Shown here: positions 7,711-16,651 of the stretch, piece by piece
Numbering within the stretch: the stretch's first letter is position 1
How the letters are laid out: each line of letters starts with the position of its first letter
NCBI RefSeq assembly: GCF_900156675.1
Contig: NZ_FTOH01000004.1
Coordinates: forward strand, 129,820 to 193,819
Length of the DNA: 64,000 nucleotides
Origin: Thalassolituus maritimus
GTDB taxonomy: Bacteria > Pseudomonadota > Gammaproteobacteria > Pseudomonadales > Oceanobacteraceae
Direction: 5' to 3'
Notes under the pieces: model-generated
The model's input: the letters and a program-made list of their open reading frames with translations, nothing else
What the model was told of the DNA's origin: nothing
Database searches by the model: none
Made by a program: the position numbers and the translations under genes

Positions 7711-10700
7711 TTAGATATTCAGAATCGTCTGCGTTATCTGGTCGGTGGTTTCAATGGTCTTCGCGCTCGCCTGGAAGTTACGCTGGGCGATGATCAGGCC
7801 CACCAGCTCTTCTGACAGATCGACGTTTGAGTCTTCTAATGCAGATGACCGTATCTGGCCAAACGAAGCCGTTCGCGGTGAGCCAATGGTCGGAATACCT
7901 GATTCAAAAGACTCAGCCCAGCCCGTGTCGCCGACTGGTGTCAGGCCTTCCGGGTTACGGAAGTTGGCCATGGCCACCTGCCCCAGTGTCTGTGCCTGAC
8001 CGTTGGTGAATCGGGCGAAGATGATACCTTCTTCATCCACTTCGAGACCGGTCAGTCGACCTGTTGCATAGCCGTTCTGGTTTACTTCGTTCACCGAGAA
8101 CTCGCTACCAAACTGGGTCGAACCATTAAGACTGATCTGGAAGTTTGAGTTGGTTGGTGGATCGCTCAGGGGCAAGCCACCTTCCAGTACGTTTGTTGAT
8201 GTCAGTGCACCTGTTGCGTCGCCATTCTCATCGACTGGGTCCCAGTTGGTGATGTAGATATCGCCGGTCGCGACTTCGTCCAGTGTTCCGTCCTGGTTGA
8301 AGAAGAGTTCAAAACGTGAACGTGTCGGATCGAGGTTTTCCGGGAATGGCAGTGACGGGTCAGGGTCGCCCACATCGTTACCATCCACCAGTACGTACAT
8401 AGCCCAGACGTTTTGCTCGTTCGGACGTGTTGGGTCCAGTGGCTCTTTGACGAAGTATTGGGTCATTACGTGGGAGTTACCCAAGCTGTCGTATATCGTG
8501 GTTGAGGTCGCGTGGTTGTACGTTTCCTGGTTATCCGGATCAAATGAGTTCAGGGTGAAGTCCGAGTATTCGTCGTCGGTCAACGCACCGAAGATCCCTG
8601 ATACGACGGGCTGCGGATCACGCATCACGTAGTTTTCATTAAGGATGAAGCTAACGGTACCACCTACGGCGGCCGCGACATCAGCGGCAGAGGTACCGCC
8701 AAGTACAACCGGCCCCGTGCCTTCTGCGCCCTGCACGACGAGAGAGTCAGTCACGACTGGGCTATCAATCGAGACTTTAATATCCCGACCGATTTCGTTG
8801 GTGATAACGAGGTCACCGGTATCGTTTAACTGAGCGCGGAAACCCGGCAATGTCGTTGCACGATAGGCGTTTATTTCGTCGGCCAGCTCTTCGAGACTGG
8901 TCGATTCAAGCACCTGACCGTTCAGGGTCAGTGACATGTCATTCCCCGGGGTGTTGTAGCCCGATAATGGGATCGTCATTACTGTTTCTGCAGAGGCGGT
9001 GACACCCGGCTGTTGGTTAAACAGGGAGACGATTTCGTTGGCTTCCGCGTGCTCAGGAATCACGATTTCGGTCTCTTCACCATCAGGATCAATCAGAGTG
9101 ACACGTTGCTCTGGGTACTCGTTAGTGACACCTTCGATGCCTGTGGTCAGTAGAGTGCCGTCGTCTGGGTTAACCTGAAGAATACCGTAGAGATCAGACT
9201 CAGAGACATCCTGGCCACCTGCGGTAATGTTGGTGATTGAGATGATCGAAGCTTCACCGGCTTCTACGGCGGCCAGCTGCAGTTTGTACTGGGGTGGCAC
9301 TGTTTTCGGTTCTACCTCGATAGCGGATGCCTGCACGCCAATATAGTTGTCTGCATCCTGACTGTTCAGCTGGCGGTTAATGCTTGCCGCCAGCTGTTGT
9401 ACTGAGCGGTATTCTTCATCCAGTGACACTACAATGGAGCCACTGCGGTTTTCACTGTCTGGTGCTGGCACGGTAAGGTTAATACGGAAGCTGTTGGTGC
9501 GATCCACTTCATCCTGGCCGGTAACAATGAACATGCTGTCAAAGCCCAGCTCACCCAGAGCCTGGGGCTCTGCAACGGTTGGAGTTAAGGACACGCCTTC
9601 ACCCGCACCCACCTGTGTATTGGTAAATACCAGTTGGCCACCAACGGCATCGACGTTCACTTTACCAGCAAGGCCGCCTGCACCGATGTAAATATCGATT
9701 TGCTGCTGAATCGCTACGGCCAGTGCTTCGAGGTTGGCGTAGTTAGCAGGCGGTATCGTAATGGTGAACGGGCCACCTGCGTTGCCGCTGGTACTGGTGA
9801 CTTCGAGATTGAATTCATTGTTTGCCAATACAGGCTCAACACCCGAATCAAGGCGGTTATTGCTGAGGAAGCCGAGGTTAATCAGATCGTAGTTCACAGA
9901 GCTGACTGAGTTATCGGCGATCTGAACAAAGTCACCACGCGCGCCTGGTGCCTGCACCTGAAATTCAATGCGGCCACCGTTATTCACTGCCAGTACTTCT
10001 TCGTTACCGGCACCCGCGGTGGCGGTAATCTGAGCGTTAATTTCAGCAACAATTTCAGTGGTGGTGACGTTGGCGTAGCTGACCGGTGCTGCACCGACCC
10101 AGGCCGCTTCACTCAGGTTGATCGGATAGAGAGCGCCGGATTCAGTAGCAATCCGGAACGCCAGTACGTTATCAACGGCTGGCGCGACTTTGTCTTCGAG
10201 ATCCAATGCGCTGTAGGTGTTGTTGGCGGTCAGTACGGCGAACTGGCCCGGGTCACTGGAGACGATATTAAGAGGCGGTGTTGCTGTTGTCCGTGTGGTG
10301 GTTTGTGTGCCAGGAATAGACCGGAAATCAGCGGTCACTGGGCTGGCGCCCACAAACAATTGCTGCCCAGCGACCCCAGCAGATACCGCACCGGCGACAC
10401 CAAAGACACCATCCCAACCCGGAGTTGTTGTGATTGAGAATGACGTACCATTCGTCGCGTTAAAACCTGCACGCTCGATGATTAAGTTCCCTGTAGATGG
10501 GTCCTCTACCGCGCGCAGTTGCTGTGAGCCAAAGGTTGCATCCAATGCGGATTGTATGTCGTTAAGCACTTCCTGAACGGTGGCACCTGCGGCAACACCG
10601 GCCAAGGTAATGGTCTGACTGCCATTACCGTCACCGATATCAAAGTCCATCGACTCAGTACCGTAGCCCGCCGCCGCGACTGCCGCGACTGTATTCGGGA

Positions 10701-11340
10701 ACAATACCTGTGCAGGAATGCCTGCATCCGTTGGCTGACCCGCTGAGTCCAGTACGGTTTTGGTGGATTCAAGAATGCCCGCGTCTGCCGCACCAACAGA
10801 CAAACCGTTGGTGGTGATCTGCAGACCCTGCTCCTGCAGAACCTGCTCACCGGCGTCCAGGTTTACGATGGCGGTGGCGAGAGTCGTCAAGCGTGGCGGC
10901 TGGTTAGCAATCTGAATATTGATGTCGCCCAGCACACCGCTGACCACGCCGTTTTCGTTGGCTTCATAACCCTGCAGGCGTGAGCCGTTGTTCGCCACGA
11001 CAAATCCGTTTTTGTCGAGCGAGAATATCCCTGATCGGGTGTAAGACACACTGCCACGGTCATCCAGTACGAAGAAACCGTTTCCGTCGATAGCAAGGTC
11101 GAGGGCATTTTCAGTTCCACTGATGTTACCCTGCGAAAATTCCTGACGGACGTTATCAACCAGTACACCACTACCGACCGGCTTCAGACCGGTACCAAGC
11201 AAGGTACTGGTGTAGACATCGGCAAATTCTGCACGGGATTCTTTAAAGCCAACGGTACTGGCGTTCGCCACATTGTTACCTGTGACTTCCAGATCCGTAG
11301 AGGCTGCACGGATACCACTTAAACCAATATTAAAAGCCAT
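7711..11340 (-). CDS. flgE: Giant flagellar hook protein FlgE (1209 residues)
   Basis: FlgE polymerises into the hook. The ends are ordinary: the N-terminus MAFNIGLSGIRAASTDLEVT with NNVANASTVGFKESRAEFAD, and the C-terminus with SALEDSNVDLSEELVGLI and IAQRNFQASAKTIETTDQIT. The middle has the FlgE segments NALDLAIDGNGFFVL and VSYTRSGIFSLDKNGF, and later YNHATSTTIYDSLGNSHVMTQYF. Between about residues 170 and 900 is a very large insertion. It contains several units that look like flagellin-IN modules (a beta strand, a helix of the type VQEVLNDIQSAL, then GNLIIERAG), near residues 230-300, 385-465, 500-575, 600-690 and 790-860. Typical FlgE is 400-450 residues. The frame is open throughout and lies in the flgBCDE run, so this is not an assembly fusion as far as can be seen. 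Confidence 0.95.
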   Translation of the reverse strand: MAFNIGLSGIRAASTDLEVTGNNVANASTVGFKESRAEFADVYTSTLLGTGLKPVGSGVLVDNVRQEFSQGNISGTENALDLAIDGNGFFVLDDRGSVSYTRSGIFSLDKNGFVVANNGSRLQGYEANENGVVSGVLGDINIQIANQPPRLTTLATAIVNLDAGEQVLQEQGLQITTNGLSVGAADAGILESTKTVLDSAGQPTDAGIPAQVLFPNTVAAVAAAGYGTESMDFDIGDGNGSQTITLAGVAAGATVQEVLNDIQSALDATFGSQQLRAVEDPSTGNLIIERAGFNATNGTSFSITTTPGWDGVFGVAGAVSAGVAGQQLFVGASPVTADFRSIPGTQTTTRTTATPPLNIVSSDPGQFAVLTANNTYSALDLEDKVAPAVDNVLAFRIATESGALYPINLSEAAWVGAAPVSYANVTTTEIVAEINAQITATAGAGNEEVLAVNNGGRIEFQVQAPGARGDFVQIADNSVSSVNYDLINLGFLSNNRLDSGVEPVLANNEFNLEVTSTSGNAGGPFTITIPPANYANLEALAVAIQQQIDIYIGAGGLAGKVNVDAVGGQLVFTNTQVGAGEGVSLTPTVAEPQALGELGFDSMFIVTGQDEVDRTNSFRINLTVPAPDSENRSGSIVVSLDEEYRSVQQLAASINRQLNSQDADNYIGVQASAIEVEPKTVPPQYKLQLAAVEAGEASIISITNITAGGQDVSESDLYGILQVNPDDGTLLTTGIEGVTNEYPEQRVTLIDPDGEETEIVIPEHAEANEIVSLFNQQPGVTASAETVMTIPLSGYNTPGNDMSLTLNGQVLESTSLEELADEINAYRATTLPGFRAQLNDTGDLVITNEIGRDIKVSIDSPVVTDSLVVQGAEGTGPVVLGGTSAADVAAAVGGTVSFILNENYVMRDPQPVVSGIFGALTDDEYSDFTLNSFDPDNQETYNHATSTTIYDSLGNSHVMTQYFVKEPLDPTRPNEQNVWAMYVLVDGNDVGDPDPSLPFPENLDPTRSRFELFFNQDGTLDEVATGDIYITNWDPVDENGDATGALTSTNVLEGGLPLSDPPTNSNFQISLNGSTQFGSEFSVNEVNQNGYATGRLTGLEVDEEGIIFARFTNGQAQTLGQVAMANFRNPEGLTPVGDTGWAESFESGIPTIGSPRTASFGQIRSSALEDSNVDLSEELVGLIIAQRNFQASAKTIETTDQITQTILNI

Positions 11341-11361
11341 ATTTGTACTCCTCTCGCCGGA

Positions 11362-12150
11362 TCAGGCGTCAAGAATCTGTTTAATCTGATCAAGGTTGGC
11401 GCGTTCGCCACCGGTTAAGTTCAGGGTCACTTCGCCACCCGCACTCATGGTGACGCTGTCGACACGTGAACTCATCTGCATATCCAGTTGTTCACTCTCA
11501 CCGGCAATCGTGCCGCTGAGTTTGAAAACGTACTGACCCGGTGGGTAGACGTTTTCAATCGGATCTCCGTTATCGTCCAGTACGATTTCGCCATTTTCAT
11601 CGCGGAAGTACTGGTCAAGATTCATCTTGCTGCGGTCGAGGTTGACGATGTCACCATCGACCATCAGGTTATAGCCATCCCAGCGCACAGACATGGCACC
11701 GGCGTCATGAGAACCGAGTGATATCTGCTCCAGAGTCTGGCCATTTTTGTTTTCGATGGTCAGCATCATGTCGCCTGTCGCCGCAGGTACCTCAGTGAAG
11801 CCGCTGACCACACCGCCGTTCGTGAGCAGGCCTGTGGTATTACCATCAACAATCACACTCTGACCGACGAGACTTGACGCCTGTAAAGCGGCATTGGAGG
11901 TAAACTGTGCCGCCATGCTTTCTGCGGTTTCGTTCAGGTTGTCGATCCCTTCAACCGATGAGAACTGAGCCAGCTGAGCAACGAACGCCTGGTTATCTGT
12001 CGGCTCCAGTGGGTTCTGGTTATTCAGCTGCGCGACCATGAGCTCGAGGAAGGCATTGCGGCCCAACTCATTGTCTTTGGCTTCGGTCTGCGTCGGCGTA
12101 CGGTACTGATCCAGTACGGCGGCGTTGTTATTTACTTCGTTAATCGCCAT
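11362..12150 (-). CDS. flgD: Flagellar hook-cap / scaffolding protein FlgD
   Basis: FlgD caps the growing hook and is lost when FlgK arrives. The 262-residue protein has the family N-terminal motif LGRNAFLELMVAQLNNQNPLEPTDNQAFVAQLAQFSSVEGI. This leads into a beta domain (about 105-230) with the FlgD Tudor/Fn-like fold and the segment PPGQYVFKLSG. The length is slightly above the usual 230-250. It may have co-evolved with the enlarged FlgE. It lies 12 bases after flgC and 21 before flgE. Confidence 0.96.
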   Translation of the reverse strand: MAINEVNNNAAVLDQYRTPTQTEAKDNELGRNAFLELMVAQLNNQNPLEPTDNQAFVAQLAQFSSVEGIDNLNETAESMAAQFTSNAALQASSLVGQSVIVDGNTTGLLTNGGVVSGFTEVPAATGDMMLTIENKNGQTLEQISLGSHDAGAMSVRWDGYNLMVDGDIVNLDRSKMNLDQYFRDENGEIVLDDNGDPIENVYPPGQYVFKLSGTIAGESEQLDMQMSSRVDSVTMSAGGEVTLNLTGGERANLDQIKQILDA

Positions 12151-12161
12151 TTATCGCCCCC

Positions 12162-12611
12162 TTACTGGCCAAGTGTGAGTGTGCGTTGCAGCATCTGCTT
12201 CGCGGTTTTAAGAACTTCAACGTTCATTTGATAGCTGCGCGATGAAGACATCATGTCGGTCATTTCTTCAACGATGTTCACGTTCGGGTAGTACACGTAG
12301 CCGTCGTCATTCGCCATTGGATGATCCGGCTGGAAACGTGCCTGCAGCGGTGAATCTTTTTCGACGATGCCGTCGATTTTCACGCCAGCACCCATCGCCG
12401 CATCGGTATCCATAAAACCGTTCACATCCCGGCTTTTTGAATTCACTTCGCTTTCGAGCACGGAGAACCAGGGCTTGCGTGCACGGTAGGTTTCATCCAC
12501 GGAGCTTGAAGCGCTGTCGGCGTTGGCAATGTTACTGGCGGTGGTATTCAGTCGGACTGACTGGGCAGTCATACCGCTTCCGGCAATGTTAAGTACGCTG
12601 GTCAGTGACAT
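12162..12611 (-). CDS. flgC: Flagellar proximal rod protein FlgC
   Basis: FlgC is a 149-residue rod subunit of normal length. It begins MSLTSVLNIAGSGMTAQSVR with NTTASNIANADS, and ends with YVYYPNVNIVEEMTDMMSSSRSYQMNVEVLKTAKQMLQRTL, the FlgC signature. It lies 2 bases after flgB and is co-transcribed with it. Confidence 0.97.
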   Translation of the reverse strand: MSLTSVLNIAGSGMTAQSVRLNTTASNIANADSASSSVDETYRARKPWFSVLESEVNSKSRDVNGFMDTDAAMGAGVKIDGIVEKDSPLQARFQPDHPMANDDGYVYYPNVNIVEEMTDMMSSSRSYQMNVEVLKTAKQMLQRTLTLGQ

Positions 12612-12613
12612 AA

Positions 12614-13015
12614 TTATTCTCCCCGGATCGCGTTACGCATGCCTTTGAACTTACCGCTCAGAAATTCGAAGCTGGCGTTGTAGTCCATGCTGTTACGGGC
12701 AAACAAAGCTTGTTCGGTCTGGGCGTCGACCGTGTTGCCGTCGATGGATGGCTGCAGAGGATTGCGATACTTCAGTTCGTCGTCGGCAAAGCCGCTGGTG
12801 CCGCTCAGGTGAGCAGAATGCGTCGCTGCCATACCGAATGAGGTATTGCTGTGAGTTTCTGCTTCGAGAATGGCTTTAAAATCAAAATCACGCGCTTTGA
12901 ATCCTGGGGTGTCTGCATTGGCAAGGTTGTTTGCCAGTACTTCAGCGCGTTGCGCACGAAGCTGCATTGCGTTGTCGTGGATTCCGAGTGCGTTGGTAAA
13001 GTTGATTGCGCCCAT
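12614..13015 (-). CDS. flgB: Flagellar proximal rod protein FlgB
   Basis: FlgB is the rod subunit closest to the MS ring. The 133-residue protein has ALGIHDNAMQLRAQRAEVLANNLANADTPGFKARDFDF at the N-terminus and a short C-terminal helix with NSMDYNASFEFLSGKFKGMRNAIRGE. It is the first gene of flgBCDE. A sigma54 promoter lies about 45 bases upstream of the start. Confidence 0.97.
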   Translation of the reverse strand: MGAINFTNALGIHDNAMQLRAQRAEVLANNLANADTPGFKARDFDFKAILEAETHSNTSFGMAATHSAHLSGTSGFADDELKYRNPLQPSIDGNTVDAQTEQALFARNSMDYNASFEFLSGKFKGMRNAIRGE

Positions 13016-13059
13016 TCTGTACCTGCCTGTTTGCCATATGTGTTCGTCTGCAGAGATAC

Positions 13060-13075
13060 AGCAAGAGCTGGGCCA
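13060..13075 (-). promoter_or_regulatory. sigma54 (-24/-12) promoter for flgBCDE
   Basis: The minus strand reads TGGCCCAGCTCTTGCT, with GG and GC ten bases apart and both half-sites close to consensus. The expected start is near 13050, giving a 35-base leader to flgB. RpoN/FleQ control of flgB is established in Pseudomonas-type hierarchies. Confidence 0.75.
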
Positions 13076-13187
13076 ATTTATTTTTTACTTATTTTTCAAT
13101 GAGTTATAAAAATATCGGGCATTTAAAGGAGAGTTTCGAAGAGGGGAACGGCAAGCCCTTACCTACCAGCGGCAAAGGCTAAAACGA

Positions 13188-14030
13188 TTACTTTTTCCGG
13201 TAGAGGATACCGGGGTTACAACTGACCATTTCATAGTGATCCGGCATCCCACTCAAGGCTTCTGAAGCACCGAGGATCAGGTAGCCACCCGGCTTCAGAG
13301 CACCGTGCATTTTCAATAGGATGTCGCGCTTGCGTTCGGCGCTGAAATAAATCAGTACGTTGCGGCAGAAGATAATATCGAAGGTGCCGAGACGCGAGTA
13401 GCTGTCGTTCAGGTTAAAGTTTCTGAACTCCACGCCCTGACGCAGTTCTTTGCCGACGTGCCAGGCATCGTCTCCGGTTTTTTCAAAGTACTTCGCCAGC
13501 TGGTCTTCTGGCATACCACGCCGTATCGCCATCCATGGGTACGTCCCTTCTTTGGCGGCGCTCAAAGCACTTTCTGATAAATCGGTAGCCAACACTGACA
13601 CAGCAGGCAGGCGTTTCGAACTCGTTCGCCGGAATTCCAGTTCAGTCAGTTTAATGGAGTAAGGTTCCTGCCCTGTTGAACAGGCCGAAGACCAGATACG
13701 TATGGGCGATGATTGTTCAGCGAGCGCAGGGAACACGCGGTTGCGGAGAATTTCAAACGGGTGGCTGTCACGCAGCCAGAGTGTTTCGTTGGTCGTCATG
13801 GCATCAATGACGTTATTTTTGAACTGACGGTCACGCTCCATGCAGTACATCAGTTCTGTCAGGTTAGGTAATTCCCGGTCGGCCATGAGCTTTCGCAAAC
13901 GGCTTGCGACCAGGTATTCTTTTCCATCCCCCAGCAGTATGCCGGAAAGCCCTTCAAGGTAATCGCGAAACTGGTTGTACTCCGAACCAGTCAACACGAC
14001 TTCCTTCTTGTTATGCGTCATCACTTTCAA
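13188..14030 (-). CDS. cheR: Chemotaxis protein methyltransferase CheR
   Basis: CheR transfers methyl groups from S-adenosylmethionine to glutamates of chemoreceptors. The 280-residue protein has the N-terminal helical domain with LRKLMADRELPNLTELM and the TNETLWLRD segment. It then has the SAM-binding Rossmann domain with RIWSSACSTGQEPYSI and FDIIFCRNVLIYFS, and near the end GGYLILGASEAL. Length is normal. The start overlaps the cheV stop by 4 bases (ATGA). A cheV-cheR pair next to flgB is the usual Pseudomonas/Vibrio arrangement. Confidence 0.97.
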   Translation of the reverse strand: MKVMTHNKKEVVLTGSEYNQFRDYLEGLSGILLGDGKEYLVASRLRKLMADRELPNLTELMYCMERDRQFKNNVIDAMTTNETLWLRDSHPFEILRNRVFPALAEQSSPIRIWSSACSTGQEPYSIKLTELEFRRTSSKRLPAVSVLATDLSESALSAAKEGTYPWMAIRRGMPEDQLAKYFEKTGDDAWHVGKELRQGVEFRNFNLNDSYSRLGTFDIIFCRNVLIYFSAERKRDILLKMHGALKPGGYLILGASEALSGMPDHYEMVSCNPGILYRKK

Positions 14031-14950
14031 CCGTGGTTAATTCGGCTCACAATATTGTCGGCCAGTACGTCGGGGTCAAACTTTGCAATAAAGTCATTAG
14101 CACCCACTTTTTCAACCATTGCCTGGTTAAATACACCACTCAGTGATGAGTGCAGTACTACATAAAATCCCTGCATCGCATCGTTACTTCGAATGTGAGT
14201 GGTCAGCGTGTAGCCATCCATCTCTGGCATCTCAATATCGGATACCAACATCATGTAACGGTCCTGCGGTCGATCACCCTCTTCCACGATTCCTTTCAGG
14301 TGCTCCCAGGCTTGTTTGCCGTCTTCGAGTGCCACCACCTCAACGCCAATGTTCTCCAGACAACGGGTAATCTGCTTACGCGCAATCTTGGAATCATCCA
14401 CGATCAGAACTTTCTTTTTACCGGCCTCAGTACGGACGTCGTCACTGACGATGCCTTCACTGATGTCCTCTTTCACCGGCGATACTTCAGCAAGAATCTT
14501 CTCTACGTCGATGATCTCGACGATATGATTCTCAACTTCGGTGACAGCAGTGAGGTAGTGTTCACGGCCTGTGCCCTTGGGTGGTGGGTGAATATGTTCC
14601 CAGTTCATGTTGATGATTTTATCGACCGAAGCCACCAGGAAGCCCTGAGTCGCGCCGTTGTACTCAGTAATAATCACGAACGCACCATTCACTTCCTCCA
14701 GCGGAGGACCACCCGTTGCCAGGCTCATATCGAGAATCGGTGTGGTTCCTGAGCGGATGTGAACAACCCCACGGACAACACGATTGCTGCCAGGCAGGGA
14801 CGTCAGTCGCGGACACTGTATGATCTCTTTTACTTTGAATACGTTAATGCCGTACAACTGTTTACCGCGGACGCGGAAAAGCAGCAGCTCAAGACGGTTT
14901 TCGCCGACCAGCTTGGTACGTTGGTTTACGGACTCAAGAACACCAGCCAT
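14027..14950 (-). CDS. cheV: Chemotaxis coupling/response-regulator protein CheV
   Basis: CheV joins a CheW-like coupling domain to a receiver domain. Residues about 15-155 are CheW-like (RGKQLYGINVFKVKEI, PGSNRVVRGVVHIRSG). Residues about 180-305 are a receiver with KVLIVDDSKIARKQITR, the phospho-acceptor Asp in MLVSDIEMPEMDGYTLT, and the conserved Lys in NDFIAKFDPDVLA. It is 307 residues, normal for CheV. Its start faces flgA across 76 bases that carry the flgA sigma54 box on the other strand. I see no clear promoter for cheV itself. Confidence 0.97.
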   Translation of the reverse strand: MAGVLESVNQRTKLVGENRLELLLFRVRGKQLYGINVFKVKEIIQCPRLTSLPGSNRVVRGVVHIRSGTTPILDMSLATGGPPLEEVNGAFVIITEYNGATQGFLVASVDKIINMNWEHIHPPPKGTGREHYLTAVTEVENHIVEIIDVEKILAEVSPVKEDISEGIVSDDVRTEAGKKKVLIVDDSKIARKQITRCLENIGVEVVALEDGKQAWEHLKGIVEEGDRPQDRYMMLVSDIEMPEMDGYTLTTHIRSNDAMQGFYVVLHSSLSGVFNQAMVEKVGANDFIAKFDPDVLADNIVSRINHG

Positions 14951-14975
14951 GTGTGCCTCTCTTTCAGATCAATTC

Positions 14976-14991
14976 CGGCACGACCTTTGCT
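14976..14991 (+). promoter_or_regulatory. sigma54 (-24/-12) promoter for flgA
   Basis: CGGCACGACCTTTGCT matches TGGCACG-N4-TTGCT at all but the first base and has exact GG-N10-GC spacing. The predicted transcript start is near 15001. This argues that flgA is translated from the ATG at 15027 and not the one at 15003. Confidence 0.7.
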
Positions 14992-15026
14992 CAACCTGAG
15001 GTATGAGTAATAAAAGTGCCGGAATC

Positions 15027-15749
15027 ATGACATCATTTTCGTTAGCTTCATTGAGCATAGTAGAGAACCGGAGAAGCGCAGGCGTTTTATTTGGTTTTTT
15101 CATCTGGTCTTTGTCGACCGCTGCTCAGGCCGGAAGCTCTCTGGATGATGTCACCGCTGAACTGAAGAATCGCTGGATTGCGCTGGGGGGAGACGCCAGT
15201 GTATCTGAGTTTGAGTATCCCTCTATAACACCGGGATATGAGTTGCCTGACTGCAACGCGTCGCTGGAGGTGAATGTTGTCCGTCACCTGCAACCGGGGC
15301 GCAACGGTGTTGAGGTCAGCTGTGCAGCGCCCTTCTGGCGCCAGTCGTTCGCGGTTGAACTTAAGGTTTTTGCAGATGTCGTCACAGCTGATGCCGACAT
15401 ACGCCGGGATACTGTTATCAATGCAGGTCAACTCAGAATCAGTCGCCTTGACACCTCTGATCTGCACAAAGGGTATTTCAGTAATATAGACGCCGTCAGC
15501 GGAATGCTGAGCAAACGAACTCTGCGACAAGGAACACCTGTCACACCTGACATGGTCGACTTACCCGACCTTGTTCAACGCGGGCAACTGCTCAAAATCA
15601 GGCTGGTCAGGCCGGGAATTCAGGTCGAGATTAAGGGGGAAGCCCTGGCCCGTGGTCACCTGGGTGAACAGATACGGGTCAGGAATACGCAGTCAGGAAC
15701 CACCCTGTTTGCGGAAGTCATCGGCGATGGCTTAGTACAGGTCCAGTAA
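15027..15749 (+). CDS. flgA: P-ring assembly chaperone FlgA
   Basis: FlgA is a periplasmic chaperone for FlgI. From ATG 15027 the protein has 240 residues. A signal peptide (LFGFFIWSLSTAAQA, ending about residue 36) leads to an N-terminal wing, and then a SAF domain with ADIRRDTVINAGQLRI, SKRTLRQGTPVTPDMV and GLVQVQ near the end. An ATG at 15003 is in frame, but it lies almost on the predicted sigma54 transcript start and has no ribosome-binding site. 15027 has CCGGA upstream. It is divergent from cheV and followed by flgM, which has its own sigma28 promoter. Confidence 0.93.
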   Translation: MTSFSLASLSIVENRRSAGVLFGFFIWSLSTAAQAGSSLDDVTAELKNRWIALGGDASVSEFEYPSITPGYELPDCNASLEVNVVRHLQPGRNGVEVSCAAPFWRQSFAVELKVFADVVTADADIRRDTVINAGQLRISRLDTSDLHKGYFSNIDAVSGMLSKRTLRQGTPVTPDMVDLPDLVQRGQLLKIRLVRPGIQVEIKGEALARGHLGEQIRVRNTQSGTTLFAEVIGDGLVQVQ

Positions 15750-15776
15750 GTTTTCAAAAAAACTGACACTTTTTCC

Positions 15777-15803
15777 TAAAGTAATGAAATCTGCTGCCGT
15801 TAA
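15777..15803 (+). promoter_or_regulatory. sigma28 (FliA) promoter for flgMN
   Basis: TAAAGTAA, eleven bases, then GCCGTTAA. This is a close match to the FliA consensus TAAAGTTT-N11-GCCGATAA, with the exact spacing. It lies about 45 bases before flgM. FliA-driven flgM expression is the known feedback loop that resets the anti-sigma factor. Confidence 0.85.
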
Positions 15804-15847
15804 CTACAATGAAGAGGTACATCTGAATGAAGCTCGGAGAAATGATG

Positions 15848-16156
15848 ATGAACATCAGTAAATTCACTAACGGCAACAGTGTCGACACGAATCGTAGTCG
15901 TACTGAACCCGTTAAGGCCCCAGAAACGAATGCTGAAGGCAAAGCCAGGGAATCCGCGCCGCTGACCGATCAGGTCAAGCTTAGCGCGAGCAGTAAAAGC
16001 ATTCAGCAGATAGAAGCTGAGATTAAAGAGATGAAGGACGTCGACGACGCTACCGTTGAGCGCATCCGTAGCGCCATTGATAACGGTGAATACAAAATCG
16101 ATTACGACAGACTGGCAGGGAAAATGCTTGATTTTGAGGACCGATTCAACTTCTGA
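15848..16156 (+). CDS. flgM: Anti-sigma28 factor FlgM
   Basis: FlgM binds FliA until the hook is finished, and is then exported. The 102-residue product begins MNISKFTNGNSVDTNRS. It has a disordered N-terminal half, then DQVKLSASSKSIQQIEAEI and the C-terminal sigma-binding helices VERIRSAIDNGEYKIDYDRL and AGKMLDFE, a clear FlgM signature. Several in-frame ATGs exist (15827, 15842, 15845). 15848 has CGGAGA seven bases upstream and gives the usual length. Confidence 0.94.
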   Translation: MNISKFTNGNSVDTNRSRTEPVKAPETNAEGKARESAPLTDQVKLSASSKSIQQIEAEIKEMKDVDDATVERIRSAIDNGEYKIDYDRLAGKMLDFEDRFNF

Positions 16157-16167
16157 GGTCCTCAGGT

Positions 16168-16638
16168 ATGCTTTTAGATACCTCTCCCCTTGCCCGGCTG
16201 ATGTCATCCGAGCTCGACGCCAGCCGGCAGCTCTTCACCCTGCTGGAGCAGGAACTGGAGGCCGTGAGCCACCACCGTACGTCTGAACTGGACACTCTGA
16301 ACCCTGCCAAAGAGAAACAGGTAGCTCTCCTGAAACAGCAGGCGGGTACCCGCTTACAGTGGATGAAAGACCACCAGCTACCTCTGAGTGCAGAGTGCCT
16401 GCAACACGAGGCTGTCCAGAATAACTCCGAAATTCACCCATTGTGGCAGCAGCTTGCCGCTCAGTATGAAGCCAACCGGCAAATCTCTGAGCGCCTGAGC
16501 GAAATGGTTCTGGCGTTGCGATTCCGCGCCGAACAGAAGCTTCGTATCTTGCATGCCCGACAGAATGATCCACACTTATATAATGAATATGGAAAAACTG
16601 CCGGAGCGAATCCGGGACTTAATAGTATCGAAGCGTAG
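16168..16638 (+). CDS. flgN: Flagellar export chaperone FlgN
   Basis: FlgN is the cytoplasmic chaperone for FlgK and FlgL. The 156-residue all-helical protein has the FlgN pattern LLEQELEAVSHHRTSELDTLNPAKEKQVALLKQQAGTRLQWM, in which a helix with SELDTLN precedes the K/EKQxLL segment. The C-terminus has NRQISERLSEMVLALRFRAEQKLRIL. It lies 11 bases after flgM and is co-transcribed from the sigma28 promoter, as in related bacteria. Confidence 0.92.
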   Translation: MLLDTSPLARLMSSELDASRQLFTLLEQELEAVSHHRTSELDTLNPAKEKQVALLKQQAGTRLQWMKDHQLPLSAECLQHEAVQNNSEIHPLWQQLAAQYEANRQISERLSEMVLALRFRAEQKLRILHARQNDPHLYNEYGKTAGANPGLNSIEA

Positions 16639-16651
16639 TGGATCGTCAGAC

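Noticed and set aside
15087-15530. Long minus-strand frame inside flgA
   Set aside because: Shadow of flgA; no independent start signal or family features.
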